Counted from the stretch's first letter, positions 1 through 9,681 are shown. The stretch is DNA of 64,000 nucleotides from Cronobacter sakazakii (GCF_000982825.1 NZ_CP011047.1:2170001-2234000), one strand, 5' to 3'. Notes: generated from the sequence alone by a model not told the origin. Numbers and translations: made by a program.

Positions 1-1064
1 CCGGCGATGATGCCGATAGAGGAGAAGTTAGCGAACGACACCAGGAATACCGACAGAATGCCTTCCGCGCGCGGAGAAATTGTGCCTGCCAGTTTCTGCA
101 AATCCATCATCGCGACGAATTCGTTGGAGACCAGTTTGGTCGCCATAATACTGCCGACCTGCAGCGCTTCGTTAGCCGGCACGCCCATCACCCAGGCAAC
201 CGGGTAGAAAATGTAGCCCAGAATGCCCTGGAAGGAGATGCCAAGCACCGCGGCGAACAGCGCGTTCAGACCAGAAATCAGCGCGATAAAGCCAATCAGC
301 ATCGCGGCTACGATAATCGCCACTTTGAAACCTGCCAGAATGTACTCGCCCAGCATTTCGAAGAAGCTCTGCCCTTCATGCAGGTTAGACATCTGCAAAT
401 CTTCTTCATTCTCAACGCGGTACGGGTTGATGATGGAGAGGACGATAAAGGTACTGAACATATTCAGGATCAGCGCCGCCACCACGTACTGCGGTTTCAG
501 CATGGTCATGTACGCGCCGACGATAGACATGGACACCGTGGACATCGCAGTTGCGGCCATGGTGTACATACGGTTGCGTGACATTTTGCCGAGAATATCC
601 TTATAGGCGATAAAGTTTTCTGATTGTCCCAGAATCAGCGAGCTTACCGCGTTAAAGGATTCCAGTTTACCCATACCGTTCACTTTAGAGAGAACCGTAC
701 CGATAGCCCGGATAACAATCGGCAGTACGCGAATGTGTTGCAGAATACCGATTAACGCAGAGATAAAAACGATAGGGCAAAGCACTTTCAGGAAGAAGAA
801 TGCCAGACCTTCATCGTTCATTTTGCCAAAGACAAAGTTTGTCCCTTCATTAGCAAAGCCGAGCAGTTTTTCAAACATATCGGCAAAGCCTTTAACAAAG
901 CCCAGGCCAATATTTGAATTAAGGAAGAACCAGGCCAGCAGCACTTCAAGCACCAGCAGCAGGCCAATATAAGGCAGACGAATTTTTTTGCGGTCATGAC
1001 TGACCAGCAAAGCAAGCAGCGCTACAACGGCGAGCGCCAAAACGAAATGAAGAACGCGGGACAT
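1..1064 (-). CDS. nupC: Nucleoside:H+ symporter NupC, 3' end outside the window
   Basis: This gene enters from the window edge and its start is the ATG at 1064, so about 354 of the roughly 400 residues usual for NupC are present. The protein opens MSRVLHFVLALAVVALLALL and continues with hydrophobic segments and the stretches GQSENFIAYKDILG and PSSEALQVGS, which are typical of concentrative nucleoside transporters in the inner membrane. It imports pyrimidine nucleosides and adenosine with protons. It is divergent from mntH, with about 356 bp between the two starts. CRP/CytR control is known for the family; only half-site-like sequences can be seen near 1155-1190, so regulation is inferred. Confidence 0.95.
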   Translation of the reverse strand, partial: MSRVLHFVLALAVVALLALLVSHDRKKIRLPYIGLLLVLEVLLAWFFLNSNIGLGFVKGFADMFEKLLGFANEGTNFVFGKMNDEGLAFFFLKVLCPIVFISALIGILQHIRVLPIVIRAIGTVLSKVNGMGKLESFNAVSSLILGQSENFIAYKDILGKMSRNRMYTMAATAMSTVSMSIVGAYMTMLKPQYVVAALILNMFSTFIVLSIINPYRVENEEDLQMSNLHEGQSFFEMLGEYILAGFKVAIIVAAMLIGFIALISGLNALFAAVLGISFQGILGYIFYPVAWVMGVPANEALQVGSIMATKLVSNEFVAMMDLQKLAGTISPRAEGILSVFLVSFANFSSIGIIA

Positions 1065-1358
1065 ATTTGCTCCAAATATGAGGCAGGTTTAATTTCCGTG
1101 CACATTCTATGCAACAACCATTTAGAAAACGAGATCTGCAACACACTATAGTTACGTCATGTGACCAAACGCTAAAAGAGTGATCAAACATACAAAAATG
1201 TTATGTTGCGTAAAGCAGTGAAAGGTTATCTTTTGCTGCTACACTTTTAACATACGTGGGCGCACGGCAAAGTATTTTCCGCGTATTCCTCGATCTTAAC
1301 CCACCTTTCATTGATTTCAGCTATCAGAGCCATTAAGGATTGTCCGGTTTAATGAACT

Positions 1359-1377
1359 TGATAATCATTCTCATTTT
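1359..1377 (+). promoter_or_regulatory. Fur box upstream of mntH
   Basis: The sequence TGATAATCATTCTCATTTT closely resembles the Fur 19-mer (GATAATGATAATCATTATC). It lies 43 bp before the mntH start and next to an MntR operator, the arrangement known for enterobacterial mntH. It would repress mntH when iron is sufficient. Confidence 0.75.
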
Positions 1378-1386
1378 GGTAGCATG

Positions 1387-1408
1387 AAACATAGCAAAGG
1401 CTATATTT
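1387..1408 (+). promoter_or_regulatory. MntR operator of mntH
   Basis: The palindrome AAACATAGCAAAGGCTATAT (continuing TT) is nearly identical to the MntR site known upstream of E. coli mntH. It ends 12 bp before the start codon, so MntR-Mn binding would block transcription or its start. Confidence 0.85.
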
Positions 1409-1420
1409 CAGAGGCAGAGC

Positions 1421-2659
1421 ATGAACCACACTCGCGTTGAGCAAAATCGTGGCCGTACAGCGCGGAAGTTAAGGCTGGCGCTGATGGGGCCAGCTTTCAT
1501 CGCTGCCATTGGCTATATCGATCCGGGTAACTTTGCGACCAATATTCAGGCAGGCGCGAGCTTTGGCTATCAGCTGTTGTGGGTCGTCGTCTGGGCGAAC
1601 CTGATGGCGATGCTGATTCAGGTGCTCTCGGCCAAGCTTGGCATCGCGACGGGCAAAAATCTCGCTGAGCAAATTCGCGATCACTATCCGCGCCCGGTTG
1701 TCTGGTTTTACTGGGTGCAGGCGGAGATCATCGCGATGGCGACCGATCTCGCGGAATTCATTGGCGCGGCGATAGGTTTTAAACTCATTCTTGGCGTATC
1801 GCTTCTGCAGGGCGCGGTACTGACCGGTATCGCCACGTTTCTGATCCTGATGCTGCAAAAGCGCGGGCAAAAGCCGCTTGAGAAAGTCATCGGCGGGCTG
1901 CTGCTGTTTGTGGCGGCGGCCTATATCGTCGAGCTCTTCTTCTCGCAGCCGAAACTGGCGGAGCTCGGCAAAGGGATGCTGATCCCAAGCCTGCCTACAT
2001 CCGAAGCGGTGTTCCTGGCCGCAGGCGTGCTGGGGGCGACCATCATGCCGCATGTTATCTATCTGCACTCGTCGCTGACGCAAAACCTGCATGACGGCTC
2101 GCGCAAAGAACGCTACTCGGCGACCAAATGGGACGTGGCGATCGCCATGACCATCGCCGGTTTTGTGAATCTGGCGATGATGGCGACCGCAGCGGCGGCG
2201 TTTCACTTTAGCGGCCACACCAAAGTGGCGGAGCTTGATCAGGCGTACCTGACACTCGAACCACTGCTGAGCCACGCGGCGGCGACCATTTTTGGGTTAA
2301 GTCTGGTAGCGGCGGGTCTCTCTTCCACGGTGGTGGGCACGCTGGCAGGGCAGGTAGTGATGCAGGGGTTTGTACGCTTCAGTATTCCGCTCTGGGTGCG
2401 TCGCGCGGTCACCATGGCGCCGTCGTTTATCGTTATTCTGATGGGGCTTGATCCGACGCGTATTCTGGTGATGAGCCAGGTGCTGCTGAGCTTTGGTATC
2501 GCGCTGGCGCTGGTGCCGCTGCTGTTCTTTACCAGCAATAAAGCGCTGATGGGCGAGCTGGTCAACACGCCGTGGGTGAAACGTACCGGGTGGGCGATTG
2601 TCGTGCTGGTAGTGGCGCTCAATATCTGGCTACTGGTGGGCACGGCGCTTGGGTTATAG
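1421..2659 (+). CDS. mntH: Mn(II)/H+ symporter MntH (Nramp family)
   Basis: The 412-residue inner-membrane protein imports Mn2+ (and Fe2+) with protons and belongs to the Nramp family. The first transmembrane segment carries the metal-binding DPGN motif (GYIDPGNFATN, about residues 33-43). The sixth carries the companion motif GATIMPHVIYLHSS near residue 205. Length and the eleven or so hydrophobic segments fit the family. The start follows AGAGGCAGAGC. Fur and MntR boxes lie directly upstream, and a strong hairpin terminator at 2675-2706 follows, so it is probably monocistronic. It protects against oxidative stress by supplying manganese. Confidence 0.97.
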   Translation: MNHTRVEQNRGRTARKLRLALMGPAFIAAIGYIDPGNFATNIQAGASFGYQLLWVVVWANLMAMLIQVLSAKLGIATGKNLAEQIRDHYPRPVVWFYWVQAEIIAMATDLAEFIGAAIGFKLILGVSLLQGAVLTGIATFLILMLQKRGQKPLEKVIGGLLLFVAAAYIVELFFSQPKLAELGKGMLIPSLPTSEAVFLAAGVLGATIMPHVIYLHSSLTQNLHDGSRKERYSATKWDVAIAMTIAGFVNLAMMATAAAAFHFSGHTKVAELDQAYLTLEPLLSHAAATIFGLSLVAAGLSSTVVGTLAGQVVMQGFVRFSIPLWVRRAVTMAPSFIVILMGLDPTRILVMSQVLLSFGIALALVPLLFFTSNKALMGELVNTPWVKRTGWAIVVLVVALNIWLLVGTALGL

Positions 2660-2674
2660 CGACGTAAAAGACGT

Positions 2675-2706
2675 AAAAAAGGCAGGCGCTGAGCCTGCCT
2701 TTTTTG
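2675..2706. terminator. Bidirectional terminator between mntH and ypeC
   Basis: AAAAAAGGCAGGC, a five-base loop and GCCTGCCTTTTTT form a strong hairpin with A and T tracts on both sides. It can end both mntH and the convergent ypeC. Confidence 0.9.
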
Positions 2707-2723
2707 TGATGTAGCGTGTGAAA

Positions 2724-3080
2724 TCAGTGGTGATGACCATGTCCGCGGCCATGTTTACCCCAGCCGCGACGGTCGTCGCGATCGTTCCAGCCTTCACGAT
2801 AGCCGCGTTCATACGCCCGGCGGTCATCCCAGCCGCGATGTTTATCCCATCCGCGGTGCAGGCCATTGTCATGACGCCACCAGCGGTCGCCGCGCCACTC
2901 ATAATGGTTACGCCAGTAGTCGCGGTCGCGCCAGCGGCCGCCGTCCCAGTAGTTACCGTAATTGTCGCGATCGCCAATTTGTAATTTGATGGATGGCAAC
3001 AGGGTGATTTCACCAGCGCTGGCGATAAGTGGCGCGGTGCCTGCCAGTAACGCTGCTGCAAGAATCAGTGACCTGAACAT
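2724..3080 (-). CDS. ypeC: DUF2502 secreted protein YpeC
   Basis: This is a 118-residue exported protein with an N-terminal signal peptide (MFRSLILAAALLAGTAPLIA, cleavage expected after ASA). The mature part is rich in Arg, Asp, Trp, Gly and His and ends in a His-rich tail (GRGHGHHH). This composition and the position next to mntH match the YpeC/DUF2502 family. The start at 3080 follows AAGGAGATAAGT; an upstream GTG at 3095 is in frame but has no better signal. Function is unknown. The His/Asp-rich tail suggests metal or polyanion binding, which is inference only. Confidence 0.88.
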   Translation of the reverse strand: MFRSLILAAALLAGTAPLIASAGEITLLPSIKLQIGDRDNYGNYWDGGRWRDRDYWRNHYEWRGDRWWRHDNGLHRGWDKHRGWDDRRAYERGYREGWNDRDDRRGWGKHGRGHGHHH

Positions 3081-3215
3081 ACTTATCTCCTTCACGATCG
3101 GGGCCGTAGTGGCCTGTTGCAGTAATATTACGGACCTGTAAATCCCTGCAGCATCGCTCCGACTCTGAAAACAGGTATGACCGCACTTTTTGCTAAAGCA
3201 GTGTCACCTGATGCA

Positions 3216-4205
3216 CTATGCGAGTATCGCCTCGATCGCCTGCCGTTCTTCGGCGGAAAAGCCCCGGTTTGCGAGCATTCCCACCGCATCGTCTATCTGG
3301 CTGGTCTTGCTGGCACCAATCAACACTGACGTCACTTTCTCATCGCGCAGCACCCAGGCGAGCGCCATCTGTGACAGTTTCTGCCCACGCTGTAGGGCGA
3401 GATCGTTCAGCTTGCGCACTTTATCGAGTTTCTCAGGCGTGATCTGATCCGGGTTCAGGAAACGGCTGCCGCTGGCGGCGCGCGAATCTGCCGGAATGCC
3501 GTTCAGGTAACGGTCCGTCAGTTGCCCGCCAGCCAGCGGCGAGAAGGCGATACTGCCGACGCCTTTTTCCTGCAAGAGATCCAACAGGCCATCCTCTACC
3601 CAGCGCTCAAACATCGAATATTTGGGTTGATGGATAATGCACGGCGTGCCGAGCTGCGCCAGCAGATCGATAGCCTCGCGTGCGCGGTCTGCCGGGTAGT
3701 TAGAGATGCCGACATACAGCGCTTTACCCTGACGCACGATATGGTCCAGCGCGCGCATGGTTTCTTCGAGCGGCGTCTCCGGGTCCGGGCGGTGGTGATA
3801 GAAAATATCGACATATTCAAGGCCCATGCGCTTCAGGCTCTGGTCAAGGCTCGAAATCAGATACTTGCGCGAGCCCCAGTCGCCGTAAGGGCCGTCCCAC
3901 ATCGTGTAGCCCGCTTTGGTGGAGATAATCAGCTCGTCACGGTACGGCAGAAAATCCTCTTTCAGGAGGCGACCAAAATGGCTTTCGGCGGAGCCCGGCG
4001 GCGGCCCGTAATTATTGGCGAGATCAAAATGGGTAATGCCGAGATCAAACGACCGGCGCAGCAACTGGCGGCTGGTCTCGACCAGCGTGGCGTCGCCAAA
4101 GTTATGCCACAGGCCGAGAGAAATGGCCGGGAGCTTCAGGCCGCTGCGTCCGCAACGGCGGTATTCCATAGTGGCGTAGCGCGCCGGATCTGCCTGATAA
4201 ACCAT
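3216..4205 (-). CDS. Aldo/keto reductase, YghZ/Gpr-like
   Basis: This 329-residue NADPH-dependent reductase has an (alpha/beta)8 fold. The catalytic Tyr is in NNYGPPPGSAE, the Lys in STKAGY and the His in FYHHRPD; the cofactor-binding IGASKTSQ stretch lies near the C-terminus. The N-terminus and overall sequence resemble E. coli L-glyceraldehyde-3-phosphate reductase YghZ (Gpr), which detoxifies methylglyoxal and related aldehydes. It is single and transcribed away from ipdC. Whether it is a YghZ orthologue or a paralogue with other substrates cannot be decided here. Confidence 0.88.
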   Translation of the reverse strand: MVYQADPARYATMEYRRCGRSGLKLPAISLGLWHNFGDATLVETSRQLLRRSFDLGITHFDLANNYGPPPGSAESHFGRLLKEDFLPYRDELIISTKAGYTMWDGPYGDWGSRKYLISSLDQSLKRMGLEYVDIFYHHRPDPETPLEETMRALDHIVRQGKALYVGISNYPADRAREAIDLLAQLGTPCIIHQPKYSMFERWVEDGLLDLLQEKGVGSIAFSPLAGGQLTDRYLNGIPADSRAASGSRFLNPDQITPEKLDKVRKLNDLALQRGQKLSQMALAWVLRDEKVTSVLIGASKTSQIDDAVGMLANRGFSAEERQAIEAILA

Positions 4206-4425
4206 GCTTCTTCACCTCTGTATGTGGTTACTGCCCTGTGTAATTATCGAATTGAGTGACTCACCCGTACCGCAAGTGTATACGTTTACACTCAACGCGA
4301 AAGCTGACAGCCTACACGCCCGACGCGCGTAAATCTTGCTTGCCACCGCTTTTTGCTGCCGCATTCTGGACAGCGATCACACTTCATTAATACTCACTAC
4401 AGGTCCCTGAAAAAGGATGGCAAAA

Positions 4426-6090
4426 ATGCCAGTTCACTATTGTATTGCCGATTATCTGTTGGATCGTCTGGCAGGATGTGGTGTTAAGCACCTGTTTGGC
4501 GTACCTGGAGATTACAATCTGCTGTTCCTCGATAACGTCATTGCCCACCCGCGTATTACCTGGGTCGGCTGCGCGAATGAGCTTAACAGCGCTTATGCCG
4601 CCGACGGGTACGCCCGCTGTAACGGCATCGGCGCGCTGCTGACGACCTATGGCGTCGGCGAACTCAGCGCGCTCAACGCCATTGCCGGTAGTTACGCTGA
4701 GGCGGTGCCGGTGCTGCATATCGTCGGCGCGCCGTGTCAGGCGGCGCAGCGCAAGGGCGAAGTGCTGCACCACACGCTGGGCGATGGCGATTTCCATCAC
4801 TTTATGCGCATCGCCCGCGAAGTGACCGCAGCCCAGGGCTGGCTCACGCCCGCGAACGCCTGCAGCGAAATTGACAGGGTGATTGCTGAAATGCTGCGTA
4901 CCCGCCGCCCCGGATATCTGGTGCTGCCCACCGATGTGGCAAGTGCGCCGGCGGTTGCGCCTGTAAACGCTATCACCGTGCCACGCCCGCATGGCGACGA
5001 CGCGCAGCTGGCCGCATTTCGTGAGGCGGCGCAGGCGCGGTTCGCCAGCGCCGGACGCGTGGCGTTGCTGGCGGATTTTCTGGCCCAGCGCTTCGGCGTG
5101 CAAAACGCGCTGCATCAGTGGCTGGACGACACGCCGATGCCGCACAGTTCGTTGCTGATGGGCAAAGGTGTGCTGGATGAAACCAAACCCGGTTTCACCG
5201 GGACTTACAGCGGCGCGGCGAGCGATCCGGCGGTCTGCCAGGCTATTGAAGAGGCGGATCTCGTTATCTGCGTTGGCGTGCAGTTCGCCGATACGATCAC
5301 CGCCGGGTTTACCCAGCGTCTGACGCGCGATCAGACCATCGACATCCAGCCCTGGGCGACGCGCGTAGGCGACCGCTGGTTCAGCGGGATCGCGATGGAT
5401 CAGGCGGTAGCGATTCTGCATGACATCGCCAGACGCCACAGCGCGCGCCTGCCGCCGGACGTTGCGCCGCCTGTAGCCAAACCCACCACCGCAGGCGCGC
5501 TTAACCAGCAAAACTTCTGGCCGCTGATTGAGGCGTTTTTACAGCCGGGCGACATCATCGCCGTCGATCAGGGCACTGCCGCGTTTGGCGCCGCCGCGCT
5601 GCGTCTGCCCGCTGGCTGTGATTTCCTGGTGCAGCCGCTCTGGGGCTCGATAGGCTACGCCTTGCCTGCTGCGTTCGGCGCGCAGACGGCCTGCCCGAAC
5701 CGCCGCGTGGTGTTGATCACCGGTGATGGCGCGGCGCAGCTCTCTATCCAGGAAATGGGTTCTATGCTGCGCGATGGTCAGGCGCCGGTGGTGATTGTGC
5801 TCAATAACGACGGCTATACGGTGGAGCGCGCCATCCACGGCGCGACGCAGCGTTATAACGACATCGCCCCGTGGCAGTGGACGAAACTGCCGCACGCGCT
5901 GCATGCCGACAGCCAGGCGCAAAGCTGGCGCGTCAGCGACGCGGCGCAACTCAAAGAGGTGCTGGAGCGTCTCTCGCGGCCCGAGCGGTTGTCGTTAATT
6001 GAGGTGATGCTGCCGCGCGACGATGTGCCGCCGTTGCTCGACGCCGTCAGCCGTGCGCTGGAGGCCCGCAACGGCGCGCAGGACGAATAA
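4426..6090 (+). CDS. ipdC: Indole-3-pyruvate decarboxylase (ThDP-dependent)
   Basis: This cytoplasmic enzyme of about 554 residues converts indole-3-pyruvate to indole-3-acetaldehyde, the key step of the plant-associated IPA route to auxin. The N-terminal HLFGVPGDYN and the Glu of WVGCANELN fit the ThDP-activating site. HHTLGDGDF resembles the paired active-site His residues. The C-terminal part has the ThDP motif GDGAAQLSIQEMGSM ending in NNDGYTVE. Length matches Enterobacter IpdC. The ATG at 4426 is preferred because AAGGATGG lies a proper distance upstream; the in-frame ATG at 4417 overlaps that signal. Phenylpyruvate decarboxylation is a possible side activity. Confidence 0.92.
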   Translation: MPVHYCIADYLLDRLAGCGVKHLFGVPGDYNLLFLDNVIAHPRITWVGCANELNSAYAADGYARCNGIGALLTTYGVGELSALNAIAGSYAEAVPVLHIVGAPCQAAQRKGEVLHHTLGDGDFHHFMRIAREVTAAQGWLTPANACSEIDRVIAEMLRTRRPGYLVLPTDVASAPAVAPVNAITVPRPHGDDAQLAAFREAAQARFASAGRVALLADFLAQRFGVQNALHQWLDDTPMPHSSLLMGKGVLDETKPGFTGTYSGAASDPAVCQAIEEADLVICVGVQFADTITAGFTQRLTRDQTIDIQPWATRVGDRWFSGIAMDQAVAILHDIARRHSARLPPDVAPPVAKPTTAGALNQQNFWPLIEAFLQPGDIIAVDQGTAAFGAAALRLPAGCDFLVQPLWGSIGYALPAAFGAQTACPNRRVVLITGDGAAQLSIQEMGSMLRDGQAPVVIVLNNDGYTVERAIHGATQRYNDIAPWQWTKLPHALHADSQAQSWRVSDAAQLKEVLERLSRPERLSLIEVMLPRDDVPPLLDAVSRALEARNGAQDE

Positions 6091-6243
6091 GCGCCTTTCG
6101 GTACAGAAGATGCTGAAACGTTCAAGGTAATCTGTGATGTAAGTCTCTAAACGCGGGGCACTTATGCTATGGTCATTGTTGTTCAGGCGCCGTGAATTTA
6201 GAGTGTGCCAAGATTATTTTGTATTTAGCGGAGCAGCAACAGA

Positions 6244-7209
6244 ATGACCAAATATGCTTTGGTGGGAGACGTAGGCGGCACCAACGCACGCTTAGCGCTG
6301 TGCGACGTAGACAGCGGCGAGATTCTCAAGGCGAAAACCTATTCCGGCCTTGATTATCCGAGCCTGGAAGCGGTGGTGCGGGTGTATCTGGAAGAGCATA
6401 ACGCCACGGTGACGGATGGCTGTATCGCCATCGCATGCCCGATTACCGGCGACTGGGTGGCGATGACCAACCACGTATGGGCGTTTTCTGTCGCCGAAAT
6501 GAAAAAGAATCTCGGCTTCGATCATCTGGAAATTATTAACGATTTCACCGCCGTTTCTATGGCGATCCCGATGCTCAAAACCGACCATCTAATCCAGTTT
6601 GGCGGCGGCGAACCGCAGCCCAATAAACCGATCGCCGTTTATGGCGCGGGCACCGGGCTTGGCGTGGCGCACCTCGTGCATGTGGATAAACGCTGGGTCA
6701 GCCTGCCGGGCGAGGGCGGTCACGTCGATTTCGCGCCGAACAGCGAAGAAGAAGCGATTATTCTTGAGCAGCTGCGCGCCGAAGTCGGGCACGTCTCCGC
6801 CGAGCGCGTGCTCTCAGGGCCGGGGCTTGTGAATCTCTACCGCGCCATTGTTAAAGCCGATGGCCGTCTGCCGGATAATTTGCGTCCGAAAGACATCACC
6901 GAACGCGCGCTGGATGACAGCTGCACCGACTGCCGTCGCGCGCTGTCGCTCTTCTGCGTCATCATGGGCCGTTTCGGCGGCAACCTGGCGCTGACGCTCG
7001 GCACTTTCGGCGGCGTCTATATCGCAGGCGGTATCGTGCCGCGCTTCCTGGATTTCTTCACCTCCAGCGGTTTCCGCGGCGGGTTTGAAGATAAAGGCCG
7101 CTTTAAAGCGTACGTGCAGGATATTCCGGTCTATCTGATTGTTCACGACCAGCCGGGGCTGCTCGGCGCGGGCGCGCATCTGCGCCAGACGCTCGGACAG
7201 ATCCTCTGA
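6244..7209 (+). CDS. glk: Glucokinase
   Basis: The 321-residue cytoplasmic enzyme phosphorylates free glucose with ATP. The phosphate-binding loop is GDVGGTNARLALC at residues 8-20, the substrate region includes INDFTAVSMAIP, and GAGTGLGVAH and GGIVPRF complete the ASKHA pattern. Length equals E. coli Glk. The start follows AGCGGAGCAACAG. A hairpin terminator follows at once and separates it from the convergent ypdB. The glk-ypdB-ypdA-alaC neighbourhood is the same as in E. coli. Confidence 0.97.
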   Translation: MTKYALVGDVGGTNARLALCDVDSGEILKAKTYSGLDYPSLEAVVRVYLEEHNATVTDGCIAIACPITGDWVAMTNHVWAFSVAEMKKNLGFDHLEIINDFTAVSMAIPMLKTDHLIQFGGGEPQPNKPIAVYGAGTGLGVAHLVHVDKRWVSLPGEGGHVDFAPNSEEEAIILEQLRAEVGHVSAERVLSGPGLVNLYRAIVKADGRLPDNLRPKDITERALDDSCTDCRRALSLFCVIMGRFGGNLALTLGTFGGVYIAGGIVPRFLDFFTSSGFRGGFEDKGRFKAYVQDIPVYLIVHDQPGLLGAGAHLRQTLGQIL

Positions 7210-7210
7210 G

Positions 7211-7240
7211 AAAAAAGGCGCCACGCGGCGCCTTTTCTTT
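7211..7240. terminator. Terminator between glk and ypdB
   Basis: AAAAAAGGCGCC, a short loop and GGCGCCTTTTCTTT form a GC-rich hairpin with A and T tracts. It suits both convergent genes. Confidence 0.85.
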
Positions 7241-7245
7241 TTCCC

Positions 7246-7977
7246 TCACAGCCGCATCAGCTGGCGGAATGCTTTTACCCGGCTGCGGCTCACCGGCACC
7301 TGAAAATCGAGATCGCGCAGGCGCAGCACGTAAGTGTTGTTAAACCACGGCTCAATCTCGCGGATCTTATTGAGATTCACGCAGTAGGAGCGGTGGCAGC
7401 GGAAGAAATGCGCCTCCGGCAGACGGCTGCAAAACTCGGTGATATTCATCGGCATCACATACGCTTCTTTGCGCGTATAGACGAACGTCATCTTCTCGTG
7501 CGCTTCGGCATAATAGATATCGTTAATATCGGTAACGATAATCCGCTCATCCTTGATGAGATTAATGGTCGCGTTCTCACGCCCGGCGGGAGCGGCGGCG
7601 TGCGGCGCGCTCTGCTGCGCAAAGGCGGCTTCCAGCTTTTGCAGCATGCCGATAATGCGCGACTCCTGATACGGTTTCAGAATGTAGTCAAAAGCTTCCA
7701 GTTCGAACGCTTCTACCGCGTGCTCTTTCCAGGCGGTGATAAACACGATAAACGGCTTGCGGGCGAATTTACTGATGTTCTGCGCCAGCAGCACCCCATC
7801 CAGCGACGGGATATTGATATCGAGAAAAATGGCGTCCACATCGTGCTGCTGCAGATATTTCAGCACATCCAGCCCGTCTTCGAACGTGGCGACCACGTCC
7901 ATCTGGCTGTGCGTTTTAATCAGCCAGTTCAGCTCCTGCTGCGCGAGGACTTCATCCTCAACGATAATGACTTTCAT
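7246..7977 (-). CDS. ypdB: LytTR-type response regulator PyrR/YpdB
   Basis: This is a 243-residue DNA-binding response regulator. The receiver domain occupies residues 1-120, with acidic residues EDE near the start, the phospho-acceptor Asp in DAIFLDINIPS and the conserved Lys in ILKPY. The C-terminal LytTR domain contains FFRCHRSYCVNLNKI. It pairs with the YpdA kinase just upstream, 12 bp away on the same strand. In E. coli this pair responds to pyruvate and activates the transporter gene yhjX; no such target is in this window. Confidence 0.95.
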   Translation of the reverse strand: MKVIIVEDEVLAQQELNWLIKTHSQMDVVATFEDGLDVLKYLQQHDVDAIFLDINIPSLDGVLLAQNISKFARKPFIVFITAWKEHAVEAFELEAFDYILKPYQESRIIGMLQKLEAAFAQQSAPHAAAPAGRENATINLIKDERIIVTDINDIYYAEAHEKMTFVYTRKEAYVMPMNITEFCSRLPEAHFFRCHRSYCVNLNKIREIEPWFNNTYVLRLRDLDFQVPVSRSRVKAFRQLMRL

Positions 7978-7989
7978 CGCATTCTCTCT

Positions 7990-9681
7990 CTACAACAACA
8001 TCGCGGCGTCAGGGCGCGGCGGTTGATTGGGCACGTAAAACGCAATCTCGGTGCCTGGCTCCAGGCGGCGAATGTGCAGCCCTTCGCCATATAACAGCTT
8101 CACGCGGTGATGTACGTTAACCAGCCCGATTTTATTGACCGGCATCTCGTTGGTATCCAGCTGTTCGATAATGTGTGGGTCGATGCCGTGGCCGGTATCC
8201 CGCACCGCGATCCGCACCCGGCTGCCGCTTTGCGCAATGCTAATCGTCACCACGCCTTTGCCGCGGCAAGGCTGGATGCCATGCACGATAGCGTTCTCCA
8301 CCAGCGGCTGAATAAGCAGGCTGGCGACGCGGCAGTTCACTTCGTCGTCGATATCGTAAATCACGGTTAGCTTGTCGCCGAAGCGCGCCTGCTCGATCGC
8401 TATATAATCCTTAATCTGGTACAGCTCTTTTTTGATATCGATTTGCTCGTCGTCGTTCAGTTCGATGTTATAGCGCAGGTAGCGCGAGAGATTAAAAATC
8501 AGCTGGCGCGCGGTGTCCGGGTTCAGGCGGATCGACGAAGAAATGGCGTTCAGCGCGTTAAACAGAAAATGCGGGTTAATTTTGCTCTGCAGCGCGCGCA
8601 GCTCCGCTTTGTTCGCCATCTCGCGCAGTTGCTCGGCGCGCGATACCTCAAGCTGTGTGGAGATAATCTGCGACAGGCCGATGGCCATCTCCTGCAACGA
8701 CGAGGTTATCTGATGCGCGTGGCAGTAGTAGATTTTCAGCGTTCCGGTGACGACGCCTTTCTCCCACAGCGGGATCACCAGCATGGAGTGAATCTCCGGC
8801 GTGCGGTGGGCTTCGTCGTTATTTTTGATAATAATTTTACCGTGACGGAGTGCCTGCTGCGTGGTGGGGCTTAGCGCGTCGCTGTTATCCTGATAGTTAT
8901 GCTCGCCGACGCCGACATAGGCCTGCACCTTTTCGGTATTCGTGATGGCGACCGCGTCGGCGTTGATATCGCGGCGGATAATATCGCACACCTGGCGCAG
9001 GGATTCGCTGTTCACATGGCGAAACAGCGGCAGCGTTTTGTTGGCGATATCCAGCGCCAGTTTGGCCTGACGCGCGGCGCTGGCCTCTTTCTCGCCCTCA
9101 ACGCTTCGCACCAGCAGCACAATTAATCCAATCGAGACCGTCCCTAAAATCATCGGCACGCCGATTTTCGAGACGATATCCAGCCCGAGCGCCGTGGTCG
9201 GCGCCCAGACCACCACCAGAATCATGGTCAGCGTTTCGCACAGCATGCCGCCGAGAATACCCGCGCGCCAGTGCTGGGCTTTCGGCACGCGGCGGCTGAT
9301 AAAGCCGGAGATCACGCCCGCGACGATACTGGTGATAAAACAGGGAATGGCGGTGATACCGCCGATATCAATCAGGTAACGGTGCAGCCCGGCGATAACG
9401 CCGGTAATGATGCCGACCCACGGGCCGAAGAGAATACCGCCGGACATCACGGCGATAATGCGCACGTTCACCAGCGAGCCTTCCACCGGCACGCCGGACC
9501 ACGTACTGAACAGCGCGAACATCGAAAAGATCGCGGTGACCGCCAGCAACTCTTTCGGCGTGTGGGCGCTCTTATGCAGCAGCTCGCGGAACAGCCGCAG
9601 GCGAATCAGGAAAAAGAGGCAAATCAGCATTAGCGCCGCGCGGTCGAAGACCGCCAGCAGCATGTCGAAAATCTCGTGCAC
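7990..9681 (-). CDS. ypdA: Pyruvate-responsive sensor kinase PyrS/YpdA
   Basis: This inner-membrane histidine kinase of about 563 residues starts with a 5TM-5TMR-LYT sensor region (LFGPWVGIITGVIAGLHRYL), followed by a GAF domain with HRTPEIHSMLVIPLWEKGVV. Next comes the His_kinase domain with the phospho-accepting His in SKINPHFLFNALNAISS and the ATPase boxes QPLVENAIVHG and DTGHGID. The GTG at 9681 gives the N-terminus of the E. coli protein (HEIFDMLLAV); an in-frame ATG at 9714 would add 11 residues. It forms an operon with ypdB. Confidence 0.93.
   Translation of the reverse strand: MHEIFDMLLAVFDRAALMLICLFFLIRLRLFRELLHKSAHTPKELLAVTAIFSMFALFSTWSGVPVEGSLVNVRIIAVMSGGILFGPWVGIITGVIAGLHRYLIDIGGITAIPCFITSIVAGVISGFISRRVPKAQHWRAGILGGMLCETLTMILVVVWAPTTALGLDIVSKIGVPMILGTVSIGLIVLLVRSVEGEKEASAARQAKLALDIANKTLPLFRHVNSESLRQVCDIIRRDINADAVAITNTEKVQAYVGVGEHNYQDNSDALSPTTQQALRHGKIIIKNNDEAHRTPEIHSMLVIPLWEKGVVTGTLKIYYCHAHQITSSLQEMAIGLSQIISTQLEVSRAEQLREMANKAELRALQSKINPHFLFNALNAISSSIRLNPDTARQLIFNLSRYLRYNIELNDDEQIDIKKELYQIKDYIAIEQARFGDKLTVIYDIDDEVNCRVASLLIQPLVENAIVHGIQPCRGKGVVTISIAQSGSRVRIAVRDTGHGIDPHIIEQLDTNEMPVNKIGLVNVHHRVKLLYGEGLHIRRLEPGTEIAFYVPNQPPRPDAAMLL

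Noticed and set aside
1469..2275. 268-residue minus-strand frame inside mntH
   Set aside because: Antisense shadow: Arg/His/Gln-rich translation opposite a well-supported membrane protein.
4387..5511. 374-residue minus-strand frame inside ipdC
   Set aside because: Same reason: composition is typical of reversed GC-rich codons and it runs through the ipdC promoter side without signals.
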